NCBI GenBank assembly: GCA_030683155.1
Contig: JAUXMV010000093.1
Coordinates: 1-64,000 of the forward strand
Direction: 5' to 3'
Origin: Bacteroidales bacterium
GTDB lineage: Bacteria > Bacteroidota > Bacteroidia > Bacteroidales > F082
DNA length: 64,000 nucleotides
Positions within the stretch are counted from its first letter, which is position 1, and each line of letters opens with the position of its first letter. Positions 26,601-34,829 of the stretch are shown here, in pieces. Below the pieces are notes generated by a model. It had not been told where the DNA came from. It made no database searches and saw nothing but the letters and a program-made list of their open reading frames with translations. The position numbers were made by a program, and so were the translations under genes.

Positions 26601-29274
26601 AATACTGACCTGTATTATTGGGATATGTGACTTCGGGCAGACTCACAATGACGTTTTCAACAGGTAGCAGAATTTGACCTGCCACACGAACAAAAACTTT
26701 CAGCCTGCGCTTGATTGAATAAAGATAGAGGTTCTTAGTTTGTGTTTTATTATTTGCAATAAATGAAACTGTATCTGTAATAAAGTTATTTTTCTCCACA
26801 ATCAATTGCTGCTGAACGCCCGGCAACAAAGGAACAGGGATTTTATATTTACCAAGTGCATCGCTTTTATAGCTCTTACCTTGCGGCAACTTCACCCAAG
26901 CGTTGCTTAGCAAATCACCTCTTTCAGCATCCCTGATCACACCTGAAAGTTCAGCACCTTTCTCAAGTTTGATGTTGGGCAAAGCCATTTGCTTTCCAAA
27001 TTTCAAAATACCAATGTTGACCTGCCTGGAATCATATCCATCCTTTTTAAACATTATTTTTCGGTCAGGCCCCGAAATCTTTTCTGAAATTCGGCTGAAA
27101 ACCATTGCAAGATCATTAAAAGCAAATGCTCCATCGGAAGCCGTTATCATAACCTCACTCCATACATAGGAGTTACAACCGCTGTTTACTACACAATCGA
27201 TCAATGAGCCGTATTGGCTGGTTTTATGTGTCGGATATAAAAAGGTTGGATCAACAGACGGGCTGAAATTATAATATTCAGTTACAGTAACCCTCACTCC
27301 TGATAATGTTATTGGCTCATGGAAATCTTTTACTATACCTGAGATACGTGGATATTCAGCTTTTAAATAAACCGATTTATCATAGGTATAATAATTATAA
27401 AACTTGGAAAAAGGTTCCGTAGCCGGATTAATATTTCCAGTTAAATAGGGTATTGTTTGTGGCGGACTTATTGGGCTTGGAGCACCAAATGTAAAATTAA
27501 GATCACTGTTTGGCGGCACTTCGGCAATCAGGTAATATCTGAAATTTGGATCACGGTGCCAAACAACCCTTTGAAATCTTACAACGCCTTGAAAAGTAGT
27601 TCCGTGAGCTACTACCTGAAATCCGGGAAATTTATTAATAATTGAAGGTGCAACGGCCTGATAACTTTGACCTGCAATTTTGCCATCTTCAAGGGGAAAG
27701 AGCGATGCGGTTGAATTAATCTTTCTGACGAGATAGACATTAATGCCACTAAGCACATCAATATCCATGGCCTTTTGATAAATCTCACCCAGATTTGTAT
27801 GTGGTATTGCCGTAACATCCAACTGATAACTCCGTACTTTGGTTATTACATTCGAAAGATTTAAAGACGTTCCTTTTACAGGCAAAATCAATTTTTCAGG
27901 ATTGAAATAATAGTTTTTGTGAGGTGCCTGAATCATTATCAAAGCTACCCTGTGATAGTCTCTGGAAACTTCTGCAGATCCTGAGCAAATTTTACCAAAA
28001 TCTTTGTTGTAAAAGAAATTGAAATCAAAATTGCCATTCGCATCTGTTGTTGTCACAGCGAGTGTTTTCCCTACCTCAGAATCGATGCAGGCTTGATGCG
28101 GTGAAAGTATGTAACGAAGTACATTTTCATTTGTTAATGGCACATTTCTGTTTGTTTCCACGTGTGCTACAACAAGTGTCAGACTTGCCCCAGCCAGGTT
28201 ATAAGTTTTATTGTCTCCAGCCTCAGCATATTTATACAGCAATTTTCCTTGCACATTGGTTGGCGCATTGATGGGTGGCGGCACAATAGTAACTCCGCCA
28301 ATAACGACAGGCAAATCAGGCTCAATCGGATCAATCGGATCAATCGGAATTATTTCAGGCAATGAAATAGAAGATTTCCATATAAAACTGCATATCTCAC
28401 TTCGTCCGCCATTGCGAAAAACAATGCGACCCATTGGTTCAAAGGCTGTTACTGCAAAAGCATAAGTCTTTCCTGTAACAAGTGCAGGGTGAGCTGGTCC
28501 AAAAACAAAGACATTTCCTGTAACATTGGTTTCAAAAAAAACAGGGATCGAAGCCGAATTAAAGGCATCGTTAATATCATGGCCCGGTGGATTCACTTCT
28601 ACAATTCTAATCTTGTAACGCGTTGTTAGTGGCGCTCCTGCTGGCATTGTCCATGAAAAAATGACATTTTGAGGCGAAATAGCTGTTAATTCAGAACCAC
28701 AAAAGGGTTGTGTGATGACGGGAGGTTCAATATTTGTTATTGAAAAAGCAGCGCTGCATCCGAAAGGCTCTTCAGCTGAAAGCGGGAGGTTCGTTGCAAA
28801 ATCAAAAGCCCTGATACAAATGGTGTAATCATCTTCCGGCAATCCGTTTCCATAAAGTATTTGCTGCTCATTAATACCTTCATAGGCAAGCCTCTCGGCA
28901 CCAAAAACATCCTGGATATTGTTGAGATTGAGTTTAAAAATTCCGTTTGGCATAATTGAAATTGGCTGAGAAGGCCTTTGTCCGGGTTTAGTGTACAGCC
29001 TTATTCCACCTGAACTTCTTATTTCTCCCATCAGATAGATTTGCTGAGTCCGCGCCGGAAAGGATAAATTTTGAACTGTTACAAGAATCTTGTTTGGATT
29101 GCTTGTGTAGTCGCTGATCTTTGTTGAATACGGCGGTGTCACTGCAATATTGACTTGCACCGGGTATTGTTGTGCAAAAAGCAGTTGGCCTGACATTAAT
29201 AAAAGCAGTAAAAAGTTCCATCCCGAAATTTTTCGGAAACTGCTTGTTGAACTGATATTAAAATGTAAATACAT
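23623..29274 (-). CDS. Giant modular exported protein (TANFOR-like N-terminus, carboxypeptidase-regulatory-like repeats)
   Basis: The 1883-residue product has a signal peptide ending LLFAQ. Rough domains are: an N-terminal domain (about 36-180, QYPVQVNIAVTPPYS start), which I recall being named TANFOR in Bacteroidota; an Fn3-like domain (about 188-305); a Pro/Asp/Ile linker near 310-325; carboxypeptidase-regulatory-like sandwiches (beginning near 335, 640, 770 and 960); and a long beta-rich C-terminal half. The last 250 residues have Gly/aromatic strands resembling a barrel or solenoid and end CGENLCP with paired cysteines. No T9SS tail is present. The start overlaps the upstream barrel gene by 17 bp, so the two are translationally linked. 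No enzyme motif was found. The role is unknown, probably surface or adhesive. Confidence 0.75.
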   Translation of the reverse strand: MYLHFNISSTSSFRKISGWNFLLLLLMSGQLLFAQQYPVQVNIAVTPPYSTKISDYTSNPNKILVTVQNLSFPARTQQIYLMGEIRSSGGIRLYTKPGQRPSQPISIMPNGIFKLNLNNIQDVFGAERLAYEGINEQQILYGNGLPEDDYTICIRAFDFATNLPLSAEEPFGCSAAFSITNIEPPVITQPFCGSELTAISPQNVIFSWTMPAGAPLTTRYKIRIVEVNPPGHDINDAFNSASIPVFFETNVTGNVFVFGPAHPALVTGKTYAFAVTAFEPMGRIVFRNGGRSEICSFIWKSSISLPEIIPIDPIDPIEPDLPVVIGGVTIVPPPINAPTNVQGKLLYKYAEAGDNKTYNLAGASLTLVVAHVETNRNVPLTNENVLRYILSPHQACIDSEVGKTLAVTTTDANGNFDFNFFYNKDFGKICSGSAEVSRDYHRVALIMIQAPHKNYYFNPEKLILPVKGTSLNLSNVITKVRSYQLDVTAIPHTNLGEIYQKAMDIDVLSGINVYLVRKINSTASLFPLEDGKIAGQSYQAVAPSIINKFPGFQVVAHGTTFQGVVRFQRVVWHRDPNFRYYLIAEVPPNSDLNFTFGAPSPISPPQTIPYLTGNINPATEPFSKFYNYYTYDKSVYLKAEYPRISGIVKDFHEPITLSGVRVTVTEYYNFSPSVDPTFLYPTHKTSQYGSLIDCVVNSGCNSYVWSEVMITASDGAFAFNDLAMVFSRISEKISGPDRKIMFKKDGYDSRQVNIGILKFGKQMALPNIKLEKGAELSGVIRDAERGDLLSNAWVKLPQGKSYKSDALGKYKIPVPLLPGVQQQLIVEKNNFITDTVSFIANNKTQTKNLYLYSIKRRLKVFVRVAGQILLPVENVIVSLPEVTYPNNTGQYYPLSTTTNADGIAELSFENAGTDNNVVYKVRVGMHESTTRNFETKIYQIKIPVSKNKTILYCNLPRAACLQGFVYAGQGTESPVSGANVRHQGAAEPLNAFSGYGGNGEGSYKLNNFPVRFFSQNISAMKSLSNFIGDEKTIFVNTASNQCINVDFNLTVYDDMDITRLMGFPMEVTKLTADTVSGVVEISGNITQLPPNEQFKIDQTAFMPFKNISIVPSLETNNQGVPLAEPATLPVEMELNSLDNIVINNTFKGKLSVPQPGKILIDRQETGSAIGVIKGRISIPSTEFNSSGLTLPQIWLAGSEGAGTEKMLLPVFAGNSSVTKPVTLPPSGFWVCNSEGDALRYSFPNFNQAAHADFSKSHLNNQKVILKTILNTNCNNITPSNLAIDLGDVEITKTDFSINTSALISMDLGLWKLNSNDWEMSSNGILLNNSIIKTGSMDVPVKNVEITANTINRDKTIADFSNVKILGTVPVNVTTTNKGLGFYNTSEGFQWLIYANSDGGPQVGYIENLPGLEGQNLTIAGIELFSNGSVPNIAPEPKTLKLFGLVDFLPIDGTSINLFENADPPWLKVIGIFKPGIPYIEQFNGNAAWVKKPSGLEFFIDNPNSINFTHNNMAFLWQTPSLSLSNNLFTANGTATEAGKLGPVNVVLKHRNASTEIDIPWDEKIYITQNHSKYFTNVEGGMEVDKSLNQWNNFWFEGEMVGMNGISNAAQPSRLKFVCNGEISAEGQSINVSKLDAFPGMSFSYDFLNSRLIGSVDIDKNISGMHTQGTANCVFDPNGWYLNIGGQITIPGLGGCSLFGLFGDYTAVPPDVGSTFGALKCIPSAFQNKVSGFLLQGTLTKQLIPSIEWGVTLPLIDQFVGVQLKADLSMNARTWMSFDPEVNTYGISLLADGYVQGGISAGLYRISAFANAQLGITGTYFSNGNYEVLGCGSVKAGVEAEVFYGIDWTGVSLVSPDIGLKMKIGNTGTSFNLMLGSCGENLCP
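28322..28348. repeat. Three exact 9-bp tandem repeats in the giant surface gene
   Basis: TCAATCGGA occurs three times without interruption. On the coding strand this gives the repeated Asp-Pro-Ile units of the linker between the Fn3-like domain and the next sandwich. The units are codon-aligned, so copy-number change would lengthen the linker without a frameshift. Confidence 0.8.
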
Positions 29275-30943
29275 AGCCTAGATCTCCTTTAATTTCAGTG
29301 AAATTTGGCACTAACATTTCAGCAGGATTTTCTGATCTGATGAGAAATATACTCAACCTGAATGCATGTTTGCTTGCTAATTGATAAGACGAAAAGAATG
29401 AACTGTTGATGATCGTGCTGCTTCCATGATCTGTTTTGTTAAAAATAATTGAGTTGTTGAGTCCAAGCATAAGCTTGCTCTGAAACAGCATTTTAGAAGC
29501 ACCAAGTGTAAAGCCCGAGGCTGAGTTCTCAACAAAATAATTTTCGAGCTTGTTATAATTGATGCCAAAAATGATCGAAAATGATTGTTCAACAAATCCA
29601 AGATTATAATTCAGATTCACCAAAGTTGCTTTGTTTTCAGAAAATAACTGTGTTGTTTCATTCTTGTCGTTTAGATTCATCCGGTTATAAAGCAACATCA
29701 CCATATGATTGTGTTTGGCGTTAAAAAACATCAGCCTTGGAGCTATGCTGAGGTTACTTGTTGCCTGATACAACTTCAATGAATCGATAAGTGGTACTCT
29801 TCCAGCACGTTGATTGCTGCTGTAATTATTGTAATTGATGTCGATCCCAAAAACCTGAACCGGGCTGTAAGAAAGGTTCAAAGAAGAAATAGTACGCAAT
29901 GATGTGGCTTTTTTACTGTTTCGCAGATTGTCGCGTTGCAATCCCACACTTCCCCTGATCAAAAGTTTCCGCTTTAGCAAAGAAAATGAGGGTGCTATGA
30001 CAAGATTTTCAACGTCGTTGTTAAAAAAATAAGCCCCCATCGAACGGTAGCCGGGATCAATTCGCCGGTATTCCAGCCGGGAAGAAAAAACTTTTGACTT
30101 GAAGTTGATTGAAGTCCTTACCGCTGTCAACAATTCTGAAGATTGATTGATAGCAAAAAGATTATCCAACTTATCCAGAACAGGAATATTTTCAATGCCG
30201 TCAAAACCAGGTGCTGAAAGGTCTGTGGTATAAAAACTTGCTGCGAGTTCATTTTCAAACCAAACTTTCTCCGAAAATGCAATCCGTGTATTGAGTCCTG
30301 AAACCACATTTTCTTCCACCGGGCTCAACTGCTGATCAGAAGGGCTATTTACAGAAGTGCTATCGTCCTTGATTTTCATTAAAACAAGATCGATATAGGT
30401 TTTTTGTGTGCCAACACCCAATTTTACAGCAAAACCTTTGCGGGTGGGCATTTGATTTGTATCAATAGCTTGTTCAAAAGCAGTTGTCCGCTTTCTGAAA
30501 CGTCCGTAAACGGCTCCAAATCTGAATTTTCCGGGAGTGAGTTCAACGCCTCCACCCAAAAAAGTGTGTCCTGCTAAAGTATATTCCGAAAAGCTAACGT
30601 TCCGGTAGCCAAAATGTGCCTTAAGCCATTTATAGGTCGGACTGGTCCCAAATTGATTAAATGGCTGAGAATATTCAGTTTGCCGGTCACTAAAGCGAAA
30701 CGAAAAAGGCATTTCAAGACCATAAACTGAAACATTAGCATTGGCAGCAAACATCATCGAAAATGGAGACATTCTGTTTTCGATGCCCTTAACATTATAG
30801 CCAATCAGATTTGCTGACAAACTACCATGAATTGAAAATGGTTTCTGGTCTCCGGAATTATCAAGTTGCTGTCCGGACACAATAAATGGAAAGCATAAAA
30901 AAATTGCTTTTGTAAGGATGAACCGAAAGCTATAACTCGGCAT
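29258..30943 (-). CDS. Outer-membrane beta-barrel protein (first gene of surface operon)
   Basis: A 561-residue protein with a signal peptide (cleavage near VSGQQ). The rest is alternating aromatic/hydrophobic beta-strands, many of the form KxRFGAVYGRF or LxLxYSPV, ending in a terminal Phe (LGYVFTF), the usual BAM recognition end. It is a large barrel, perhaps 22-26 strands, with no plug or TonB box seen. It overlaps the giant exported protein gene by 17 bp, so the barrel could export or anchor that protein. I do not recognise a named family. Confidence 0.75.
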   Translation of the reverse strand: MPSYSFRFILTKAIFLCFPFIVSGQQLDNSGDQKPFSIHGSLSANLIGYNVKGIENRMSPFSMMFAANANVSVYGLEMPFSFRFSDRQTEYSQPFNQFGTSPTYKWLKAHFGYRNVSFSEYTLAGHTFLGGGVELTPGKFRFGAVYGRFRKRTTAFEQAIDTNQMPTRKGFAVKLGVGTQKTYIDLVLMKIKDDSTSVNSPSDQQLSPVEENVVSGLNTRIAFSEKVWFENELAASFYTTDLSAPGFDGIENIPVLDKLDNLFAINQSSELLTAVRTSINFKSKVFSSRLEYRRIDPGYRSMGAYFFNNDVENLVIAPSFSLLKRKLLIRGSVGLQRDNLRNSKKATSLRTISSLNLSYSPVQVFGIDINYNNYSSNQRAGRVPLIDSLKLYQATSNLSIAPRLMFFNAKHNHMVMLLYNRMNLNDKNETTQLFSENKATLVNLNYNLGFVEQSFSIIFGINYNKLENYFVENSASGFTLGASKMLFQSKLMLGLNNSIIFNKTDHGSSTIINSSFFSSYQLASKHAFRLSIFLIRSENPAEMLVPNFTEIKGDLGYVFTF

Positions 30944-31339
30944 TCCAAACAGTTTTAATGAATGAAATAATCTTTCAGAAAAAAACTTGTCTAGCTATTT
31001 TTCAATAATTGCTGCTAAAGATACAACATAATGAACCGAAAAGAAAGTAAATTTTTTATAATCTTAAATTATTGATTTATAATATTTTAAATTAATATTT
31101 CTTGGCTTAAACCTTAATAACAGTCATATGTTTACCTTTTCAAACCGTTTGATTTTCTCTAAATTGAAATAATAAAAGTGAGTATTGCTCAATCAAATTT
31201 AGAAAAACAGAGGTCTGTATTCAAATAAACAGAAGTGATTTTTGATAATTTTTAGGACAAAATGACACCGAAAAAAAAGATAATTATGTCCGTTTGACTC
31301 AATAAAATGTTCAGAAAAATGACCTTACTTGTGAAAAAC

Positions 31340-31369
31340 TTTACTTGTCAGGCAGTTGTTATATTTTTG
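31340..31369 (+). promoter_or_regulatory. Putative hsp20 promoter
   Basis: The -7 box TATTTTTG (31362-31369) fully matches TAnnTTTG. A TTTA at 31340-31343 is a near match to the -33 TTTG with an 18-bp spacer. The predicted leader is about 90 nt. Confidence 0.4.
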
Positions 31370-31452
31370 GGCAGATTAACTTTTTCTTGATCCCTTTTGG
31401 CATTTTTTTTGAACATAAGCTATTGATAATAAATTGTTAAACATTAAAGTAT

Positions 31453-31457
31453 GGAGG
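31453..31457 (+). promoter_or_regulatory. Strong Shine-Dalgarno GGAGG before hsp20
   Basis: GGAGG sits 8 nt before the ATG at 31466. Most genes in this window have only A-rich leaders, so this canonical site is unusual and fixes the start. Confidence 0.6.
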
Positions 31458-31465
31458 ATTAAGTT

Positions 31466-31903
31466 ATGTCACTCGTTAGATTTTCTCACAGTTTTCCGAG
31501 CTTATTCGACCGCTTTTTTGACACTGAACTTTTCGATTGGTCGAACAAGAATTTTTCGGACACCAACACCACACTTCCTTCGGTAAACATCAAAGAGGAT
31601 GAAAATGGTTTTGAAGTCGAGATGGCGGCTCCGGGATTCGAAAAGAAAGACTTTAAAATTGACCTCAACAACAATCTTTTGACTATTTCTTCAGAAAAAA
31701 AGATTGAAAATGAAACCAAGGAAGGACAGCAATTTACGCGAAGAGAATACAGCTATCAGTCGTTTTCGCGGTCATTTACATTGCCAAATCTGGTCGACAG
31801 TGAAAAAATTACCGCAAAGTATGAGAACGGAATTCTCAAAGTAGCAATTCCAAAAAAGGAAGAAGCTAAACCTAAGCCAATTAAACAAATCAAAATCAGT
31901 TAA
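31466..31903 (+). CDS. Small heat-shock protein (Hsp20 / alpha-crystallin)
   Basis: A 145-residue cytoplasmic holdase chaperone. The alpha-crystallin domain spans about 38-135, opening with VNIKEDENGFEVEMAAPGF and ending with the conserved YENGILKVAIPK. The C-terminal IKQIKIS gives the I-x-I oligomerisation motif. It has its own strong ribosome site and a terminator on the 3' side, so it is probably monocistronic and stress-induced. Confidence 0.94.
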   Translation: MSLVRFSHSFPSLFDRFFDTELFDWSNKNFSDTNTTLPSVNIKEDENGFEVEMAAPGFEKKDFKIDLNNNLLTISSEKKIENETKEGQQFTRREYSYQSFSRSFTLPNLVDSEKITAKYENGILKVAIPKKEEAKPKPIKQIKIS

Positions 31904-31933
31904 TTAAATCACTTGTTACGCGGATGTCATTTC

Positions 31934-31963
31934 AAAGGGAAATCATTGCGATTTCCCTTTTTT
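31934..31963 (+). terminator. Rho-independent terminator after hsp20
   Basis: An 11-bp stem (AAAGGGAAATC 31934-31944 with its complement 31950-31960), loop ATTGC, and a short T-run. Confidence 0.85.
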
Positions 31964-32065
31964 ATTGGAATAAACCTGCAATTTTCTGAAATCTTAAAAA
32001 ACAATTGATTTTATTTGTGTCCTCTTTTTTTTACTTTTATGCTTTCATAAAATTAAAGACAATAG

Positions 32066-33307
32066 ATGGCTATTTCTGCTGAAAAAGCAAAAAAACGAAA
32101 AGGTTTCAGATTTGGCCCGGGCGCTCTGGTGACGGCTGCATTTATTGGGCCTGGAACCATAACCACCTGCTCCATTGCAGGAGCTGGTTTTGGTTATGCC
32201 TTGCTTTGGGGGTTGGTTTTTTCAGTCATCGCAACCATTGTTCTTCAGGAAATGTCTTCCCGGCTTGGCATCATCAGCCGGCAAGGCCTCGGAGAAGCCC
32301 TGCGCAAACATTTCAACCAACCTGTAACAAAAATTCTAACAGCGCTTCTGGTAATTTCGGCGATCACAATCGGCAATGCAGCCTTCGAAACCGGAAATCT
32401 TCTGGGCGCTTCCATTGGACTTCAATTGTTGTTTCCGAATTCGGCAATTCCAATAGGCATTTGGGCTACTTCTATTGGCTTCATTGCCTCTGCTGTGCTT
32501 TTTGCTGGTAGTTACAAAATCATCGAACGCTCCCTGATTGGCCTTGTAATTGTGATGAGTCTTACGTTTCTTACCACCGCATTTATTGTAAATCCAGAAA
32601 TTACGGCAGTTTTCAAAGGCATGTTTATCCCGACTTTTCCGGATGGATCATTGCTGGCAATTGCCGGATTAATTGGAACAACAGTTGTTCCATACAACCT
32701 CTTTCTACATGCCTCGGCGGTTCAGGAACGATGGAAAGATGCTGACGATCTTCCTGAGGCAAGGCGAGATATATTTGTTTCTGTTATTCTTGGAGGCGCC
32801 ATTTCAATGGCAATAGTAATCACTTCTGCTGCTGCATTTTTCGGCGTAAACGGCTCTATTTCAAGCGGTGCAGACCTTGCTGTGCAACTGGAACCTTTGC
32901 TGGGGAGCTATGCAAAATATTTCATTGGAATCGGTTTGTTTGCTGCAGGAATATCATCCGCTATCACAGCGCCGCTCGCTGCCGCCTACGCCACAGCAGG
33001 CGTTCTTGGATGGAAGAAAGATTTAAAGTCAAAACATTTCAGAATGATTTGGTTGGGTATAATTGGTATTGGCATTGCCTTTTCACTTTTCGGTTTCAGA
33101 CCAATAGAAGCCATACTTTTTGCACAAGCAGCCAATGGAATTTTGTTGCCCGTAATTGCAATTTATTTGCTTTGGGTGATGAACAGTCAGCAAGTGATGG
33201 GAGAAAACACCAATAACCGTTTAACTAATTTCATAGGTTTTGCTGTTGTTTTGATTGCCTTTAGTTTAGGCATCCGAAGTCTGCTCCATGTTTTTGGTTT
33301 AATCTAA
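32066..33307 (+). CDS. NRAMP-family transporter lacking canonical metal ligands, linked to 5-oxoprolinase
   Basis: A 413-residue LeuT-fold inner-membrane protein with about 11 helices. The first helix region (FGPGALVTAAFIGPGTITT) aligns well with MntH/Nramp, but the DPGN metal motif reads GPGT (Gly28, Thr31). In the sixth-helix region the canonical V-M-P-H reads V-V-P-Y (207-210), so the Asp, Asn, Met and His positions are all changed. It therefore probably does not carry Mn2+ or Fe2+. It starts a tight operon with pxpA, pxpB and pxpC (10 bp to pxpA), as its homologue ycsG does in Bacillus subtilis. An organic substrate such as 5-oxoproline is my inference. Automatic annotation would likely call it a divalent-metal transporter. 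Confidence 0.85.
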   Translation: MAISAEKAKKRKGFRFGPGALVTAAFIGPGTITTCSIAGAGFGYALLWGLVFSVIATIVLQEMSSRLGIISRQGLGEALRKHFNQPVTKILTALLVISAITIGNAAFETGNLLGASIGLQLLFPNSAIPIGIWATSIGFIASAVLFAGSYKIIERSLIGLVIVMSLTFLTTAFIVNPEITAVFKGMFIPTFPDGSLLAIAGLIGTTVVPYNLFLHASAVQERWKDADDLPEARRDIFVSVILGGAISMAIVITSAAAFFGVNGSISSGADLAVQLEPLLGSYAKYFIGIGLFAAGISSAITAPLAAAYATAGVLGWKKDLKSKHFRMIWLGIIGIGIAFSLFGFRPIEAILFAQAANGILLPVIAIYLLWVMNSQQVMGENTNNRLTNFIGFAVVLIAFSLGIRSLLHVFGLI

Positions 33308-33317
33308 TTCTAAAAAA

Positions 33318-34079
33318 ATGATAATCGACCTTAATTGCGATATGGGTGAAAGTTATGGCTCAAAAATCATTGGCAACGATGAAGCCATAATGCCTTTCAT
33401 AAGTTCGGCCAATATCGCTTGTGGCTTTCATGGCGGCGATCCGCTTACCATTGAAAAAACAATCAAACTGGCCATTAAGCATGGTGTAAGCATTGGAGCA
33501 CATCCCGGATATGCTGATAAAGAAGGGTTTGGCCGGAATAAAATGCACCTCAGCCTTGAAGAATTGAGGGCAACAGTTTTGTATCAGGTAGGTGCAGTGA
33601 AAGGTATGACTGAAGCTTTGGGAGGCAAACTAACCCATGTAAAACCGCATGGCGCCATGTACAATTCTGCAGCCGGAGATTTCGAAATGTCGCTTGTAAT
33701 AGCAAGAACAATTAAAGCAATAGATGACAAATTAATCCTGTTTTGCCTGTCGAATTCAGAAATGGTGAAGGCTGCAAAACATATAGGATTATCGTTCGCA
33801 TCAGAGGTTTTTGCCGACAGAGCCTATAACAATGACGGCACACTTGTATCAAGAAATCAGGCAGGAGCTGTGATTAATGATACAGAACAAATGATAGAAC
33901 GTGTTTTATATATGATTCATAATAAGGGTGTTAAAACTATAACAGGAGAAATAGTTCAATTAGAGGCAGATACAATTTGCATACACGGCGATAATAGCTC
34001 TTCAGCAGAATTTGTAAAAAAACTGCATTTTGTTCTTAAAGCCGAAGGAATTGAAATGAAATCATTTGTTAAAAAATAA
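33318..34079 (+). CDS. pxpA: 5-oxoprolinase subunit A (LamB/YcsF family)
   Basis: A 253-residue protein with the family N-terminus DLNCDMGESYG and the ACGFHGGDP motif. With PxpB and PxpC it forms the ATP-dependent prokaryotic 5-oxoprolinase, which opens 5-oxo-L-proline to glutamate in the cytoplasm. Length and conserved residues are intact. It begins 10 bp after the NRAMP-like gene and stops 4 bp before the pxpB ATG. Confidence 0.94.
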   Translation: MIIDLNCDMGESYGSKIIGNDEAIMPFISSANIACGFHGGDPLTIEKTIKLAIKHGVSIGAHPGYADKEGFGRNKMHLSLEELRATVLYQVGAVKGMTEALGGKLTHVKPHGAMYNSAAGDFEMSLVIARTIKAIDDKLILFCLSNSEMVKAAKHIGLSFASEVFADRAYNNDGTLVSRNQAGAVINDTEQMIERVLYMIHNKGVKTITGEIVQLEADTICIHGDNSSSAEFVKKLHFVLKAEGIEMKSFVKK

Positions 34080-34083
34080 AGCA

Positions 34084-34818
34084 ATGCTGCAATATTTTCC
34101 ATCTGGCGATTCGGCACTGATCATCAAAGTGGGTAATGAGATTTCACTTGAAATCAATCATAAAATCAGGGCATTGCTGACAAAGATTGAAAAGGAAAAT
34201 ATTCCAGGCGTTATAGATTTTATCCCCTCCTACAATGAATTGATGATTTGTTATGACCCGCTGAAAATTAGTTTTCACAGCCTGCTGACCAAAATAAAGT
34301 TTTTAAGTAACAATTTGGAACTGCTTTCACTAGCCCCATCATCAACAATTGTTATTCCTGTGCATTATGGTGACGATTTTGGCCCTGACTTGAACGAAGT
34401 AGCAAACTACAACAATTTGTCTCCGGATGAAGTTGTAAGAATTCACTCCTCAGCAAGCTATCATGTTTATATGCTGGGATTTACCCCAGGTTTTTGTTAT
34501 CTGGGAGGGATGGATCAGCGGCTGGCAACTCCAAGAAAACACAATCCAAGACTAAAAATACCGGCAGGAGCTGTCGGAATAGCAGAGCAGCAAACAGGTA
34601 TCTATCCAATCGAAAGTCCGGGCGGATGGCAATTGATCGGTCAAACTCCCGTAAAGCTTTTCGATCCTTCAAGGAAACCGGTATTTCTGGTTGAGCCAGG
34701 TGATAAACTGCAGTTTGTTTCCATCACAAAAGAAACTTATAATTCAATTTTGAAAGAAGTTTCAGACGGAACCTATCAGATTCAGATAACACACGAAACC
34801 CAAACCAACAAAGCATAA
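34084..34818 (+). CDS. pxpB: 5-oxoprolinase subunit B (KipI family)
   Basis: The product is 244 residues from the ATG at 34084. The longer frame opens at a TTG inside pxpA. The cyclophilin-like domain signatures are present: FPSGDSALIIKVG at the start and the conserved GFTPGFCYLGG, RKHNPRLKIPAGAVGIA and YPIESPGGWQLIGQTP blocks. It partners with PxpC in the carboxylase-like half of 5-oxoprolinase. It is separated from pxpC by 11 bp. Confidence 0.93.
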   Translation: MLQYFPSGDSALIIKVGNEISLEINHKIRALLTKIEKENIPGVIDFIPSYNELMICYDPLKISFHSLLTKIKFLSNNLELLSLAPSSTIVIPVHYGDDFGPDLNEVANYNNLSPDEVVRIHSSASYHVYMLGFTPGFCYLGGMDQRLATPRKHNPRLKIPAGAVGIAEQQTGIYPIESPGGWQLIGQTPVKLFDPSRKPVFLVEPGDKLQFVSITKETYNSILKEVSDGTYQIQITHETQTNKA

Positions 34819-34829
34819 TCCGGTTGAAA

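Larger units (their letters stand above)
30944..31465. other. Divergent intergenic region between surface operon and hsp20
   Basis: This 522-bp AT-rich region separates two divergent transcripts. It contains a promoter-like pair for hsp20 (31340-31369) and a long 5' leader. I see no ORF of note. The stretch near 31055-31105 is almost pure A/T. Confidence 0.6.
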
